The notes under the pieces: model-generated | Seen by the model: the letters and a program-made list of their open reading frames with translations, nothing else | The model's database searches: none | Told to the model about the DNA's origin: nothing | In this document: positions 17,229-25,167 of the stretch, piece after piece | Position numbering within the stretch: position 1 is the first letter of the stretch | How the letters are laid out: every line of letters begins with the position of its first letter | Position numbers and translations under genes: made by a program | Source of the DNA: Planctomycetota bacterium | GTDB lineage: Bacteria; Planctomycetota; UBA1135; GCA-002686595 | Length of the DNA: 59,498 nt | Assembly: GCA_016220035.1 (NCBI GenBank) | Contig: JACRIO010000285.1 | Location: 1 to 59,498, forward strand | Direction of reading: 5' to 3'

Positions 17229-17762
17229 CTACCGCGCACCCCGGAAGCGCGCGAGCTCGTCCGCGTAGATGCAGAGGAAGTCCTCGGCTTGCCATGGTCG
17301 AAGCTGCTGTAGGTCCTGCGGAAGGTCCTTCACTGCCAGGGTCGCCCGTCGATGCGGCAGCCCCAGTGCGTGGGCTCCCTTCCTTGTCCCGGCATGGAGG
17401 TAGACGCGCTCGGGCTCGATCCCCAGGTGCGCTCCGATCCTGAAGGCGACATCGTACCGAGTCAGCTCACCGAAGCGGTCGAGGTCAGCGCAGGTCTCGG
17501 CGATCAGCGAGTGCAGGACGTCGAAGCGGCGGATCTTGCCGAGCCGGGCGCGGCCCAGCCTGCGAGCCGCCTCCGCGAGCGACGCACCGGGAATGCGGCG
17601 CTGGTGGTCGTGGCGCTTGCCCTTGGCGGTCAGGCAGAGCGCGGCGGTGCGGACAGCCTCCGCGCGCGACATGTCCGCGAACCGCTGGCGCTCCACTAGG
17701 GCCCTCGGTCCGTACCGGGTCCTGTAGTCGCGGACGAGGGCGATGAGCGAGTTCGCCCTCAC
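17229..17762 (-). CDS. hypothetical protein, probably frameshifted at its 5' end
   Basis: The 177-codon frame from GTG 17762 encodes an arginine-rich helical protein (ALVERQRFADMSRAEAVRTA, HDHQRRIPGASLAEAARRLG). The natural N-terminus appears to lie in the next frame. From ATG 17838 the sequence reads MPHEPQINVLHFQDFPDARL with 22 of 24 third positions G or C, whereas the in-frame extension there is Ser/Thr/Pro-rich with poor third positions. A one-base insertion or two-base deletion near 17760 would join them. I do not recognise the family, though Rid- and Xre-like domains do not fit. It is either a decayed gene or one using a frameshift. Confidence 0.55.
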   Translation of the reverse strand: MRANSLIALVRDYRTRYGPRALVERQRFADMSRAEAVRTAALCLTAKGKRHDHQRRIPGASLAEAARRLGRARLGKIRRFDVLHSLIAETCADLDRFGELTRYDVAFRIGAHLGIEPERVYLHAGTRKGAHALGLPHRRATLAVKDLPQDLQQLRPWQAEDFLCIYADELARFRGAR

Positions 17763-17851
17763 GGGACGCGTAGGCCCGCAGCCGGGCGTCGGGGAAGTCT
17801 TGGAAGTGGAGGACGTTGATCTGCGGCTCATGGGGCACCTCGGGCCGGAGC

Positions 17852-18205
17852 CTACCCCGGTGCCTCTCTGGGATTCGACGGCGCAGAACCCTGCGTCTCC
17901 TCCGCCTTGATCCTCGCAGCCTCGCTCCGCATCGGCGTGAGCGGGTCGAGGCGCTCGGCGTCCTCCTTCTCCCACACGACGAGCGCCCCGAAGGGCCCGA
18001 CCAGGTTCAGCCGTCGTCCCACCGAGGCGCAGATCGCGTGCATCTGCCGCACGTACCGCCGGACCTCGCGAGCGAACCGCCAGCGCCCGACCTGACGGCT
18101 CTTGTCCTTCGCTCTCCGCTTACGGACGAGGGGCCGGGTCGGACCCGGGATGGCGGCCAACGAACGGTGTCCGTAGAGACGGCATCCCCGAGGCTCCCGA
18201 GCCAA
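17852..18205 (-). CDS. hypothetical small basic protein
   Basis: The frame is 117 codons with consistently GC-rich third positions. The core VRRYVRQMHAICASVGRRLN, then LVGPFGALVVWEKEDAERL, looks like a real helical protein of unknown family. The first codon at 18205 is TTG and no ribosome site decides it, so the start is uncertain. It belongs to a row of small minus-strand island genes. Confidence 0.5.
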   Translation of the reverse strand: MAREPRGCRLYGHRSLAAIPGPTRPLVRKRRAKDKSRQVGRWRFAREVRRYVRQMHAICASVGRRLNLVGPFGALVVWEKEDAERLDPLTPMRSEAARIKAEETQGSAPSNPREAPG

Positions 18206-18229
18206 GGGTCCGAGCCTACCGGACGGAGC

Positions 18230-18466
18230 TCATAGTTGTCTGAGTCGCAACGGACCTCCGTTCCCGTCGAAGTTGCGGCGCAGGAAGTCCTCCAGCCGAG
18301 GCTGCCGACCACATTCATGGTACTCCCAGGAGCTCACCGGCGTCGGGGGTTCGAGTGGAGGCGAGGTCGAGCCGTTGTCGTTGAGCTTCCAGACCACCTC
18401 TTCTCCGCAGAACCGGCACCTCAGCCGCCGGCTACGTTGCCGGGGGAGGGGTTGTTGATACGTCAT
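18230..18466 (-). CDS. small zinc-ribbon-like protein
   Basis: The 78-residue frame from ATG 18466 has a CRFCGEEVVWKLNDNG segment followed by WEYHECG, giving a C-x2-C plus H-x-C arrangement that could bind zinc. This is a common pattern in small island proteins. A longer frame to 18631 exists but is low-complexity. It lies in the same strand and cluster as the 17852 gene. Confidence 0.5.
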   Translation of the reverse strand: MTYQQPLPRQRSRRLRCRFCGEEVVWKLNDNGSTSPPLEPPTPVSSWEYHECGRQPRLEDFLRRNFDGNGGPLRLRQL

Positions 18467-18623
18467 GGGGGTACCTTCCTCAGGGGTTGTGATACCGGCG
18501 CAGGCAGCGGGGGAATCCGCGCTGAGAAGCACTGCGCCTCGTACCCTCGCTTGACCCCTCCCGAGGCCCCGACGACGCCTGTACCCCTGCTCTCCAGGCC
18601 TGATCGCCATCCGAACGCGTCCA

Positions 18624-18780
18624 TCAGCCACGACACGGGGTCCGACCCCCGAGGCGCCTGGCCAGCCTTGGCGAGCGTGACGTCGGAGACGCCGGTCCGC
18701 TTGGACACGGTGAGCAGGGGCTCCTTCCAGACCTCGTCGTACAGAGCGTGGCGGCGGTAGAGGATGGGCTCGATGGGCAT
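18624..18780 (-). pseudogene. decayed helix-turn-helix gene fragment
   Basis: From ATG 18780 the frame reads MPIEPILYRRHALYDEVWKE and VSDVTLAKA, matching the start of a small HTH family whose members continue with C-R-R-L-x-x-P-x-P-x-R-G-Y-W. The continuation RRLGGRTPCRG is present but in the neighbouring frame. It is cut by a TGA (18624-18626) exactly where the Tyr codon of R-G-Y-W should be, with Trp next. A frameshift plus a nonsense change therefore inactivate it. Confidence 0.5.
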
Positions 18781-18994
18781 CGGACCAGGAGTCCGGCGGC
18801 GGGCGAGAAGCTGAGCCTGCCCGCGGGCATCGAACGTGACCCCCTCATCCACACCACGAGCCCCAGCGTTGGGGGACGGCAACTGGGCTCCTAGCAACGG
18901 ACCCCCCGCGCTACGATTCCCCCAGGACCTCACCGAGAGGCGTCGTGATCATGCGAGCGACGCGGCGCCCGGGAAGCTCGGTGGGGTCTCACTC

Positions 18995-19028
18995 TCGGGA
19001 GCGGTGGCCGCAAGGCTGCCGCTCTCGG
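18995..19028 (+). other. 15-bp hairpin with GCAA tetraloop
   Basis: Positions 18995-19009 pair with 19014-19028 (some G-T pairs) around GCAA, a GNRA-type loop, and are followed by TTTGATCC. It lies in the 217-base gap before the repeat-built phage-type gene. It could be a terminator or a structured 5' element. Confidence 0.4.
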
Positions 19029-19150
19029 TTTGATCCCTCCGCGGTCACCATCGACCACCGTGATCGACGTTCGCAGCGCGCGGTATCCTGCCCCTCCGCC
19101 GTCGGCATCCCGCCCTCCCGCCACCGCGTTCCTGCCATGGACTCCCCGCC

Positions 19151-20530
19151 ATGAAGGTCCCTCCGCCCACACCTCGCATCGACACCGAGGACGCGCTCAA
19201 GGCCATTGCGCAAGGTGCAACCGCCGCGGGGTACGCGCGGGAGCACGGATTCAGCACAGGGGGTGTTCGTCACGCTCTTCACCGCAACGGTGTCGACCTC
19301 CGCCCCAAGCCGAGGAAGCTCAATGCGCGTGAGAGCACGCTCGCGAACCTGTGGAGGAGCATCCTCGGCCGCTGCACCTCCACCGAGCATCCCCTCTACG
19401 AGCGCTTCGGTGCCCGCGGGGTCAAGCTCTGCGCCGAGTGGCGATCGCTCGATGCGTTCCTCGCCTGGGCGAAGACGAGTGGCTACCGCCCCGGAGCCTG
19501 CATCGACCTTCTCGACCGCAAGCGCGGTTACCGCCCCTCGAACTGCGTCTGGGCCTCGCGCAGTGAAGTGATCCGCAGCGGACTGCGCGCGAGCCCGACG
19601 GCCACGAAGCTCGTCACCGCGTTCGGCGAGTCGAAGTCGGTCCACGCATGGGCGAAGGACCCACGGTGCAGCGTGTCGGGGGAGACCCTTCGCACGCGTC
19701 TGCACGAGGGCCTGCCCGCGGAGACAGCCATCACCAAGAAGCCCGCGAGGCCGGGCGGCCGGCGCCCGGCGTCTCCCATGTGGAATCAGGTCCTTCAGCA
19801 CTACGTGGTGGAAGGCCGTAGCGTGGTGGAGACGGCCAAGCTCATCGGCACCGATTACCACACCGTGCTGCGTGGCCTTCAGAAGCGCGGCTGGTTTCGG
19901 CCGCGGCCGACGCCCGTCGACAGGATGACGCACGGGAGGGCGCTCAGGAAATGCTGGCAATCGATGCGCGAGCGTTGCACCTCGAAGAAGCACCCTGACT
20001 TTCACAAGATCGGCGCGCGCGGCATTCGCCTGGCGGAGGCCTGGAAGGACTTCCGGGCCTTCCACGCCTGGGCGCTCGCGGCAGGCTACCGCCCGGAGCT
20101 CGCGTTGATGCGTGTCGATCCGAACGCCGACTACGGACCCGCCACGTGCCGTTGGATGACGCGGCGGGAGCAGTCGATCTACAAGCGTCCGCCCCGGATC
20201 TCGCGCAAGCCGCGCTGGTCGATCCGCGCGTTCGGGGAGTCGAAGGGACCGCAGGCTTGGACGCGGGACCCTCGGTGCACGGTCTCGATGGCTGGCCTCG
20301 TCGACCGGCTGAAGCGCGGGATGCCGCCCGAGGAGGCCATCACGTTCCCCAACCCTCGGGAAGGCGGCGTCGCCCCGGGCCGCGACATCACCGCGTTCGG
20401 CATGACCCAGACGCTGGCCGCGTGGGCGCGCGACGGGCGGGCGCGGGTGAACGCGACATCGATTGGCGCACGGCTTCGGCGAGGTATGTCGCCGGAGGAT
20501 GCGATCGCGAGGAAGCCCTTCCGCGCGTGA
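19151..20530 (+). CDS. phage-type HNH/AP2-like protein built from internal repeats
   Basis: The 459-residue protein contains two copies of a phage-type module. Copy 1 (about 68-140) has ILGRCTSTEHPLYERFGARG, VKLCAEW and NCVWASRSE. Copy 2 (about 267-343) has SMRERCTSKKHPDFHKIGAR, GIRLAEAW and TCRWMTRREQ. Three copies of a short DNA-binding-like motif of the form AFGESKSVHAWA...RL..G..P..AI lie at about 155-195, 357-398 and 412-455. HTH-like segments sit at about 15-50 and 212-248. Such modules occur in phage homing-endonuclease-type proteins. The classical HNH His residues are not obvious, so catalysis is doubtful and it may only bind DNA. Confidence 0.65.
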   Translation: MKVPPPTPRIDTEDALKAIAQGATAAGYAREHGFSTGGVRHALHRNGVDLRPKPRKLNARESTLANLWRSILGRCTSTEHPLYERFGARGVKLCAEWRSLDAFLAWAKTSGYRPGACIDLLDRKRGYRPSNCVWASRSEVIRSGLRASPTATKLVTAFGESKSVHAWAKDPRCSVSGETLRTRLHEGLPAETAITKKPARPGGRRPASPMWNQVLQHYVVEGRSVVETAKLIGTDYHTVLRGLQKRGWFRPRPTPVDRMTHGRALRKCWQSMRERCTSKKHPDFHKIGARGIRLAEAWKDFRAFHAWALAAGYRPELALMRVDPNADYGPATCRWMTRREQSIYKRPPRISRKPRWSIRAFGESKGPQAWTRDPRCTVSMAGLVDRLKRGMPPEEAITFPNPREGGVAPGRDITAFGMTQTLAAWARDGRARVNATSIGARLRRGMSPEDAIARKPFRA

Positions 20531-20560
20531 GAACCCAGGGTGGTCCATCGCAGCGCAACA

Positions 20561-20600
20561 GGACGGGACGCGACGACCCGCTGGCCAACGCGTCCCGTCC
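20561..20600 (+). terminator. 12-bp perfect hairpin after the repeat-built gene
   Basis: GGACGGGACGCG (20561-20572) pairs perfectly with CGCGTCCCGTCC (20589-20600) around a 16-base loop, 31 bases after the stop at 20530. There is no T-run, so it may be a factor-assisted terminator or mark the island edge. Confidence 0.45.
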
Positions 20601-20611
20601 GTCCGCAACAC

Positions 20612-20710
20612 TCACGCCGCCTTCGTCTCCTCCGGTACGGGCGCCTTATCCTCGAGCCCCGCTCCCTCCGCCCACACGAGCATCTGACTCACGACGCCCC
20701 GCGTCTTGAG
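20612..20710 (-). pseudogene. C-terminal remnant of an integrase core-binding-domain gene
   Basis: On the minus strand, 33 codons ending in TGA at 20612-20614 read LKTRGVVSQMLVWAEGAG then LEDKAPVPEETKAA. This lines up with the end of the orphan integrase-like protein at 3727-4176 (EKTRRVLRQALVWVQGAG, IEKAPVLEDATK). Upstream similarity stops near 20710, so the N-terminal two thirds are missing. It lies opposite in orientation to the intact copy, about 16.4 kb away, between the last island gene and the reductase gene. Confidence 0.65.
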
Positions 20711-20741
20711 CACTGGGCTGCCACGCCACAACGCCCCACGC

Positions 20742-21308
20742 TCACCACCTCGTCTCGTACCTGCTCAGCACCACGCCCCCAGGAAACGTCCGTGTCTCCA
20801 CCAGCTTCAGGTTCACCCAGCTCTCCACCGCGGCAAAGAACGGCGTGCCGCCGCCGACCATGACCGGGTAGGTGGCGACCTGGTACTCGTCGATCAGCCC
20901 GGCGCGCATGGCCGCACCGGCGAGCGTCGCGCCGCCGATGCTCAACGGGGCGCCGTCCTCCATCTTCAGCCGCTTGATCTCGATCACCGCGTCGCCAGTG
21001 ACCAGGCGTGCGTTCCAGTCGACCTTCTCAATCGTCGACGAGAACACCACCTTCGGCATCTCCCGCCAGTTGCGCGCGAACTCGATCTCCGCCGGGGTTG
21101 CGTTGGGCTGCTGGTCGCCGGTCGGCCAGTAGGAGCTCATCGTCTCCCACAGCTTGCGCCCGTACAGGGACAGGCCGTTCTCGTGCTCACGGTCGAGCCA
21201 CCACTGGAACAACTCCTCGCTCGGCGGCCCGCTCCAGGCGATGTCGTCGCCGGGCGCGGCGATGTAACCGTCCAGGGTCATGTTCATGCCGTAGATCAGT
21301 TTCCGCAT
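20742..21308 (-). CDS. dihydrofolate reductase / RibD C-terminal-like reductase
   Basis: This 188-residue protein is typical of the RibD_C / DHFR-like family. It starts MRKLIYGMNMTLDGYIAAPG, has an LYGRKLWETM helix, VVFSSTIEKVDWN, then the nucleotide-binding SIGGATLAGAAMRAGLIDEY and YPVMVGGGTPFF. Length and order match the family, so an NADPH-dependent reductase is likely; the substrate is unknown. It is divergent from the 21342 gene with 33 bases between the starts. Confidence 0.88.
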   Translation of the reverse strand: MRKLIYGMNMTLDGYIAAPGDDIAWSGPPSEELFQWWLDREHENGLSLYGRKLWETMSSYWPTGDQQPNATPAEIEFARNWREMPKVVFSSTIEKVDWNARLVTGDAVIEIKRLKMEDGAPLSIGGATLAGAAMRAGLIDEYQVATYPVMVGGGTPFFAAVESWVNLKLVETRTFPGGVVLSRYETRW

Positions 21309-21341
21309 CGCGCCAACCTAGCGTGAGTCGGTCTCCCGCGT

Positions 21342-21770
21342 GTGCACCAGCGCGACCGCGAACGCCGCGCCCACGCGCGCGAGGCGGAGGACCTCGCGCG
21401 CATGCTCGACCTGCTCCACGCCCGCCAGCTCGGCACCGACGCCTTCCGTCGACACTTCGCGGACGCGAAGGCCGTCGCGCGCGCGCTCGAGGCGCACTAC
21501 ACGCTCGAGTTCGAGCTCTTCCGCCTCGCTCAGGTCCTCCACGAGCTCGACCTGCCCCCGTCCTTCGCCGACACCTACGCGCGCCTCGTCGACCTCGCCG
21601 GGCGCGACCTCGCCAAGGACGTCGTCCAGGAGCGCGTCGTCCTGCACGAAGTCTCGACCGCGCTCGAGGGGCGCGAGCTCGCGCCGCCCGTCACGGCGGC
21701 GCTCGGGCGCGCGCGCGACGCGTTGCGGATCGCGGAGGCCCGCTCGCGCGCGGTCGAGGGGGCGCGCTGA
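21342..21770 (+). CDS. hypothetical helical protein
   Basis: The 142-residue frame is strongly helical and charged (ARMLDLLHARQLGTDAFRRH, FELFRLAQVLHELDLP) with GC-rich third positions. No motif is recognised. The start at 21342 follows a divergent reductase gene closely; a later start (for example the Met of ARMLDLL) is possible. The 237 bases after it hold no gene I can support. Confidence 0.5.
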   Translation: MHQRDRERRAHAREAEDLARMLDLLHARQLGTDAFRRHFADAKAVARALEAHYTLEFELFRLAQVLHELDLPPSFADTYARLVDLAGRDLAKDVVQERVVLHEVSTALEGRELAPPVTAALGRARDALRIAEARSRAVEGAR

Positions 21771-22007
21771 GCGCACGGTGGCTCGCCGGAGGTGGGCCAA
21801 GCTCCCGCGGAGCACTCCGGACGCATCGCCCGGATCCGACGACCACCACCGCACGCGGTCCCAACTCGCATCCTCCGCGCCGACCCCGCACCGAACCGGG
21901 CCGGGATCCCCCGAGCCGCCGAGTGGATCCCGATACGGAGGGGTATGCTCTCCGCTCCCGACGAGCTCCCACCGCACCCCACCGTGGAGTGACGCCGCCG
22001 GCCACGC

Positions 22008-24098
22008 ATGAGCACCCCAGGCACCCGAGCTCCCGGGCGGTACCCGACCGCACCTCGACCGCCGCTCTCCGCGTACGACCCGGCTCCGGTTCGGGGGGCC
22101 CGGGGATCCTCCGCGCTCGTGCCGCACGCACCTCCGTCCGGGCCGAGCTCGCCCGCGCTCTTCCCGCGCCGTGCTTCCTCCATCACCCGGCGCACACCCG
22201 TGGAGCAGCTTTGGCCCGCCCGCACAGCCCTCGAGCCTCCGCAGCGGGTCGATCCGCGCCCGCTTCCCAGCCTCGATGCGGAACAGGCCGGCATGGGGGC
22301 CGATCCGTCCGCCGACGCGCAGGTCCCGGCGTGCGCGGGCGGCCTCGACGAAGACGCGCTGGAGCGGGTGCGCGCGTTGCTGCGGGAGGGCGTCGTGCAT
22401 GGTTGTGTCGCCGAGCGCGACCTCGAGGCGCTCACCGCCTCCCGGGCGGATGCCGAGCCCGACCTCGACTTCGATCGGCGGCTGCGGTGCGTCCTCGAGG
22501 ATCTCGCCGTCGCGGTCGAGCCCCGGCCGCGGGGTGAGGACCTGGCACCCGCGAGTTGCCGGGAGCTCACGGCGTGGGAGGAGGACGAGGTCGACGAGGC
22601 GCTCGCGTTCCTGATGCTGCTCGAACCGCCCGTGGAGACGGCGATCGCGGCCTATCGTCGAGAGATCCGTGCGCTTCCCGCGCTCACCGCGAACGAAAGG
22701 GCCGCCCTGCACGCGGAGGTCGACGCTGGAAACGCCCTGGCGTTCGCTGCGATCGCACTGAGTCCGGCCGCGACCGAGGAGGTCCTGCGCGGCATCGACG
22801 TCCTGGAGAGCGGGCGGAGGAAGTTGCGCAAGGTCGTCATGTGCAGCGGGGACGACGACGAGGGCGCCCATCTGCGGGAGCTCCAACGTCAGGCGACCGT
22901 CGTGCGTGCGTTCCAATCGAAGCTCTCCTCCTGCGGAGATCCGTCGGTCCAGGACTACTCCGTGCGCAAGATCGCTTCGATCCTGTCCGGATGTGGATTC
23001 ACTCCGCAGTACCTGAACGAGGTGTGCGCGAACCTCGATGCGGGCGGGAACGCGGAGGACGTGGCGCCGACCGTCCTTGCGGGCCTCCGCCGCAGCAACG
23101 CCGCACGGCAGGCGCTCGTCGCCGCGAACCTGCGCCTCGTCGTGTGGTGGGCCGGGCAATACACGGGGCGCGGCGTCGAGAGCGTCGATCTCGTAGGAGC
23201 GGGAACCCTCGGGCTCATTCGCGCCCTGGACCGATTCCAGCCCGGCCGGGAGGCGACGCTTTCCACCTACGCATCGTGGTGGATCAAGCAATCGATCCTG
23301 AGGGCGATCCCGGAACAGAACCGCCTCATCCGGCTTTCCACGAATGCGTTGGACGTACGGAGGCGGATGCGTGATCACCAGCGAGTCGTGGAGAACGAAA
23401 GCGGCAGGCGTCCTTCGATCGACGCGACCGCGCGCGCGGCGGGCGTGAACCCCACGCTCGCGCGGATCCTGTCCGAGGACCGGGAGATCTTGTCGTTGGA
23501 CTCCGACCCGGATGGGGCGCTCCTCGAGCGGGCGGTCGAGGTCTCCACCGATGGCCTGCCCGAGGCCAGGGCGATCTCCGCCGAGCTCCAGGAGTGCCTC
23601 GACGGCTGCATGAGCACCATGGACGACCGCTTCCGAGCGGTCCTCCGTGAACGCTTCGGCCTCGGCGGAGGCAGGTGCCGGACACTCGAGGATTTGGGCC
23701 GGGCCAGGCGGGTGAGTCGAGAGCGAGTGCGACAACTCCAGTTCAAGGCCCTCGTCCGGCTGAGGCACTCCACGCGCGCGCGGCGGCTCGCTGCGTTCCT
23801 GGGCGAAGTCGAGCTCCCCGCGCCGCATCGACCGCGGGTGAACGGCGCAACGAACCCGGAAACGAATGGGCTCACGGTCGTGAAGACGCTCCTCGATGCG
23901 GCTCCTGTCGGCGCGCGGGACGAGTCGGCCGGCGTCGGGGTGAGCCCGGGGTCAGGGTCGTCGCCGCGTGGAGCGTTGGGCCGCCCGGGACTGCACCCGC
24001 AGAAGACCCTCCTCCCATGCCCGTCGAGCGCGCCGGGACGGGTCGCGCGCTCGAATGCTCGGGCACCGGCGCGAGGCGTGGCCCAACCGGCACCGTGA
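22008..24098 (+). CDS. RNA polymerase sigma-70-family factor with long N- and C-terminal extensions
   Basis: The 696-residue frame contains a primary-type sigma core. A region 1.2-like start (ETAIAAYRREIRALPALTAN, about 208) leads to region 2 (LVAANLRLVVWWAGQYTGRG, then LIRALDRFQPGREATLSTYA and SWWIKQSILRAI, about 363-430). Region 3 (MRDHQRVV...ATARAAGVNP) and region 4 (TLEDLGRARRVSRERVRQLQ, about 560) follow. The first ~95 residues are Pro/Arg/Ala-rich, so translation may start at ATG 22293 instead. The last ~90 residues are unlike sigma factors and overlap the broken Fic gene. It recognises promoters with core polymerase; which genes it serves is unknown. Confidence 0.8.
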   Translation: MSTPGTRAPGRYPTAPRPPLSAYDPAPVRGARGSSALVPHAPPSGPSSPALFPRRASSITRRTPVEQLWPARTALEPPQRVDPRPLPSLDAEQAGMGADPSADAQVPACAGGLDEDALERVRALLREGVVHGCVAERDLEALTASRADAEPDLDFDRRLRCVLEDLAVAVEPRPRGEDLAPASCRELTAWEEDEVDEALAFLMLLEPPVETAIAAYRREIRALPALTANERAALHAEVDAGNALAFAAIALSPAATEEVLRGIDVLESGRRKLRKVVMCSGDDDEGAHLRELQRQATVVRAFQSKLSSCGDPSVQDYSVRKIASILSGCGFTPQYLNEVCANLDAGGNAEDVAPTVLAGLRRSNAARQALVAANLRLVVWWAGQYTGRGVESVDLVGAGTLGLIRALDRFQPGREATLSTYASWWIKQSILRAIPEQNRLIRLSTNALDVRRRMRDHQRVVENESGRRPSIDATARAAGVNPTLARILSEDREILSLDSDPDGALLERAVEVSTDGLPEARAISAELQECLDGCMSTMDDRFRAVLRERFGLGGGRCRTLEDLGRARRVSRERVRQLQFKALVRLRHSTRARRLAAFLGEVELPAPHRPRVNGATNPETNGLTVVKTLLDAAPVGARDESAGVGVSPGSGSSPRGALGRPGLHPQKTLLPCPSSAPGRVARSNARAPARGVAQPAP

Positions 24099-24543
24099 CG
24101 GCCGCACCGCCCGTCGGCGGCCAGACGGTTCGTGCCTTCGTTCCCAAGCCGTTGCCGTCGATCCCGAGCGTCGGGGTGGACGCGGCCCTCCGGGAGGAAA
24201 TCGACCAGCAGCTGCTCGCCCTCGGCCGGCTCGTCAGCGCGTCCAGTCTCCTGCCGGACACGCGCCTGTTCCTGTAAGCGTTCGTCCGCAAGGAGGCGGT
24301 GCGCTCCTCGCAGATCGAGGGCACTCAATCGTCGCTCTCCGACCTCCTGCTGTTCGAGATCGAGGAAGCGCCGTGCGTTCCCTTCGACGCCGTGCGCGAG
24401 GTCTCGAATGACGTCCGCGCGCTGGAGCACGGCGTGAAGCGCGTGCGCGGAAACTTCCCGATCTCGAGCCGGCTTTTCCGCGAGGTCCACGCGGAACTCC
24501 TCGCGCGGGGCCGCGGCAGCGAGAAGCCGTCGAGGGACTCTCA
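24017..24543 (+). pseudogene. broken Fic-family gene (N-terminal half)
   Basis: One frame reads RAFVPKPLPSIPSVGV, ALGRLVSASSLLPDTRLFL, then a TAA at 24275-24277, then AFVRKEAVRSSQIEGTQSSL and VSNDVRALEHG. This is the N-terminal domain of Fic-type AMP-transferases, in which Tyr normally sits between FL and AFVRKEA, so a Tyr codon has become a stop. The frame also ends soon after LLARGRGSEK, before the catalytic HPFxxGNGR region, where the ParE gene begins on the other strand. It is a nonsense-mutated, truncated gene overlapping the end of the sigma gene. Confidence 0.7.
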
Positions 24544-24873
24544 ATCCTCGAGCAAACGCGCCTCCCGGATGCGATCGGCAAGGTCCTTCGGATCCCGTGC
24601 GCCGTGGAGGAGGCTCACGACCGTCAGCGGCTTCGCGGTCGGAACGAAGACGATCATGTAGGAGTAGACGCTCCAGAAGCGCACCCCCGGATCGTCCGTG
24701 ATGTCCTCGCGAAGGTGACCGACGTCCGGCTGTTCGGCCAGCAGTCGGAAGCCACGCTGGAGCTCGCGCACGACCTGCTCCGCGGGCGCGAGTCCGCGCG
24801 CCTCGGCGATGGAGTCGGCGATCTCGGCGAGGTCTTGCTTGGCTTGTTCGGTGAGGGCGTAGCGCGCGGTCAT
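24541..24873 (-). CDS. ParE/RelE-family toxin
   Basis: The 110-residue protein has the RelE/ParE fold signature: YALTEQAKQDLAEIADSIAE, then LLAEQPDVGHLREDI and VRFWSVYSYMIVF, followed by LTVVSLLHGARD. ParE members poison gyrase and RelE members cleave mRNA; the sequence does not decide, but the ParD-like partner favours ParE. It overlaps the antitoxin gene by four bases (ATGA), with the antitoxin upstream, the usual order. Confidence 0.88.
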   Translation of the reverse strand: MTARYALTEQAKQDLAEIADSIAEARGLAPAEQVVRELQRGFRLLAEQPDVGHLREDITDDPGVRFWSVYSYMIVFVPTAKPLTVVSLLHGARDPKDLADRIREARLLED

Positions 24874-25130
24874 GCGCCCTTCGCCCGCGGACGGCGCTTG
24901 CGAACCTGCGCGAGAACGTCCTCGACGGCCTGCTCGCCCTCCACGACCTGGCCCGCGCGGAGCTGCTCCATTCCGATCGCAATCTTGCGCCGCGCGTCGA
25001 CGCGCCACTCCAATTCGTCCGCGAGCAGCCGCAGGCCTTCGCGGATCACTTCGGCTTCGGAGAGGTAGCGCCCTTCGGCGACCTGCTGCTTCACGAAGGC
25101 CTCCTGCTGGGGGGTCAGTCGGACGTTCAT
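24870..25130 (-). CDS. ParD-like antitoxin
   Basis: The 86-residue protein begins MNVRLTPQQEAFVKQQVAEG, then YLSEAEVIREGLRLLADE, a ribbon-helix-helix DNA-binding domain of ParD type. A charged tail follows (VEDVLAQVRKRRPRAKGA) that would wrap the toxin. It is first in the operon and should neutralise the toxin and repress its own promoter. A tandem 10-bp repeat 18 bases upstream of its start is a candidate operator. Confidence 0.88.
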   Translation of the reverse strand: MNVRLTPQQEAFVKQQVAEGRYLSEAEVIREGLRLLADELEWRVDARRKIAIGMEQLRAGQVVEGEQAVEDVLAQVRKRRPRAKGA

Positions 25131-25147
25131 ACCTGCATCCTATCGCG

Positions 25148-25167
25148 TGTGGCCATCTGTGGCCATC
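25148..25167. promoter_or_regulatory. tandem operator-like repeat upstream of ParD gene
   Basis: TGTGGCCATC is repeated exactly at 25148-25157 and 25158-25167, 18 bases upstream of the ParD start codon. Ribbon-helix-helix antitoxins bind short tandem sites near their promoters, so this is a likely autoregulatory operator. No experiment supports it. Confidence 0.45.

Noticed and set aside
16782-20741. Second copy of the tRNA-Arg 3' end as a right attachment site
   Set aside because: Reading this stretch for TTCGAATCTGCCCGGGCG found no match, so an att duplication is not supported.
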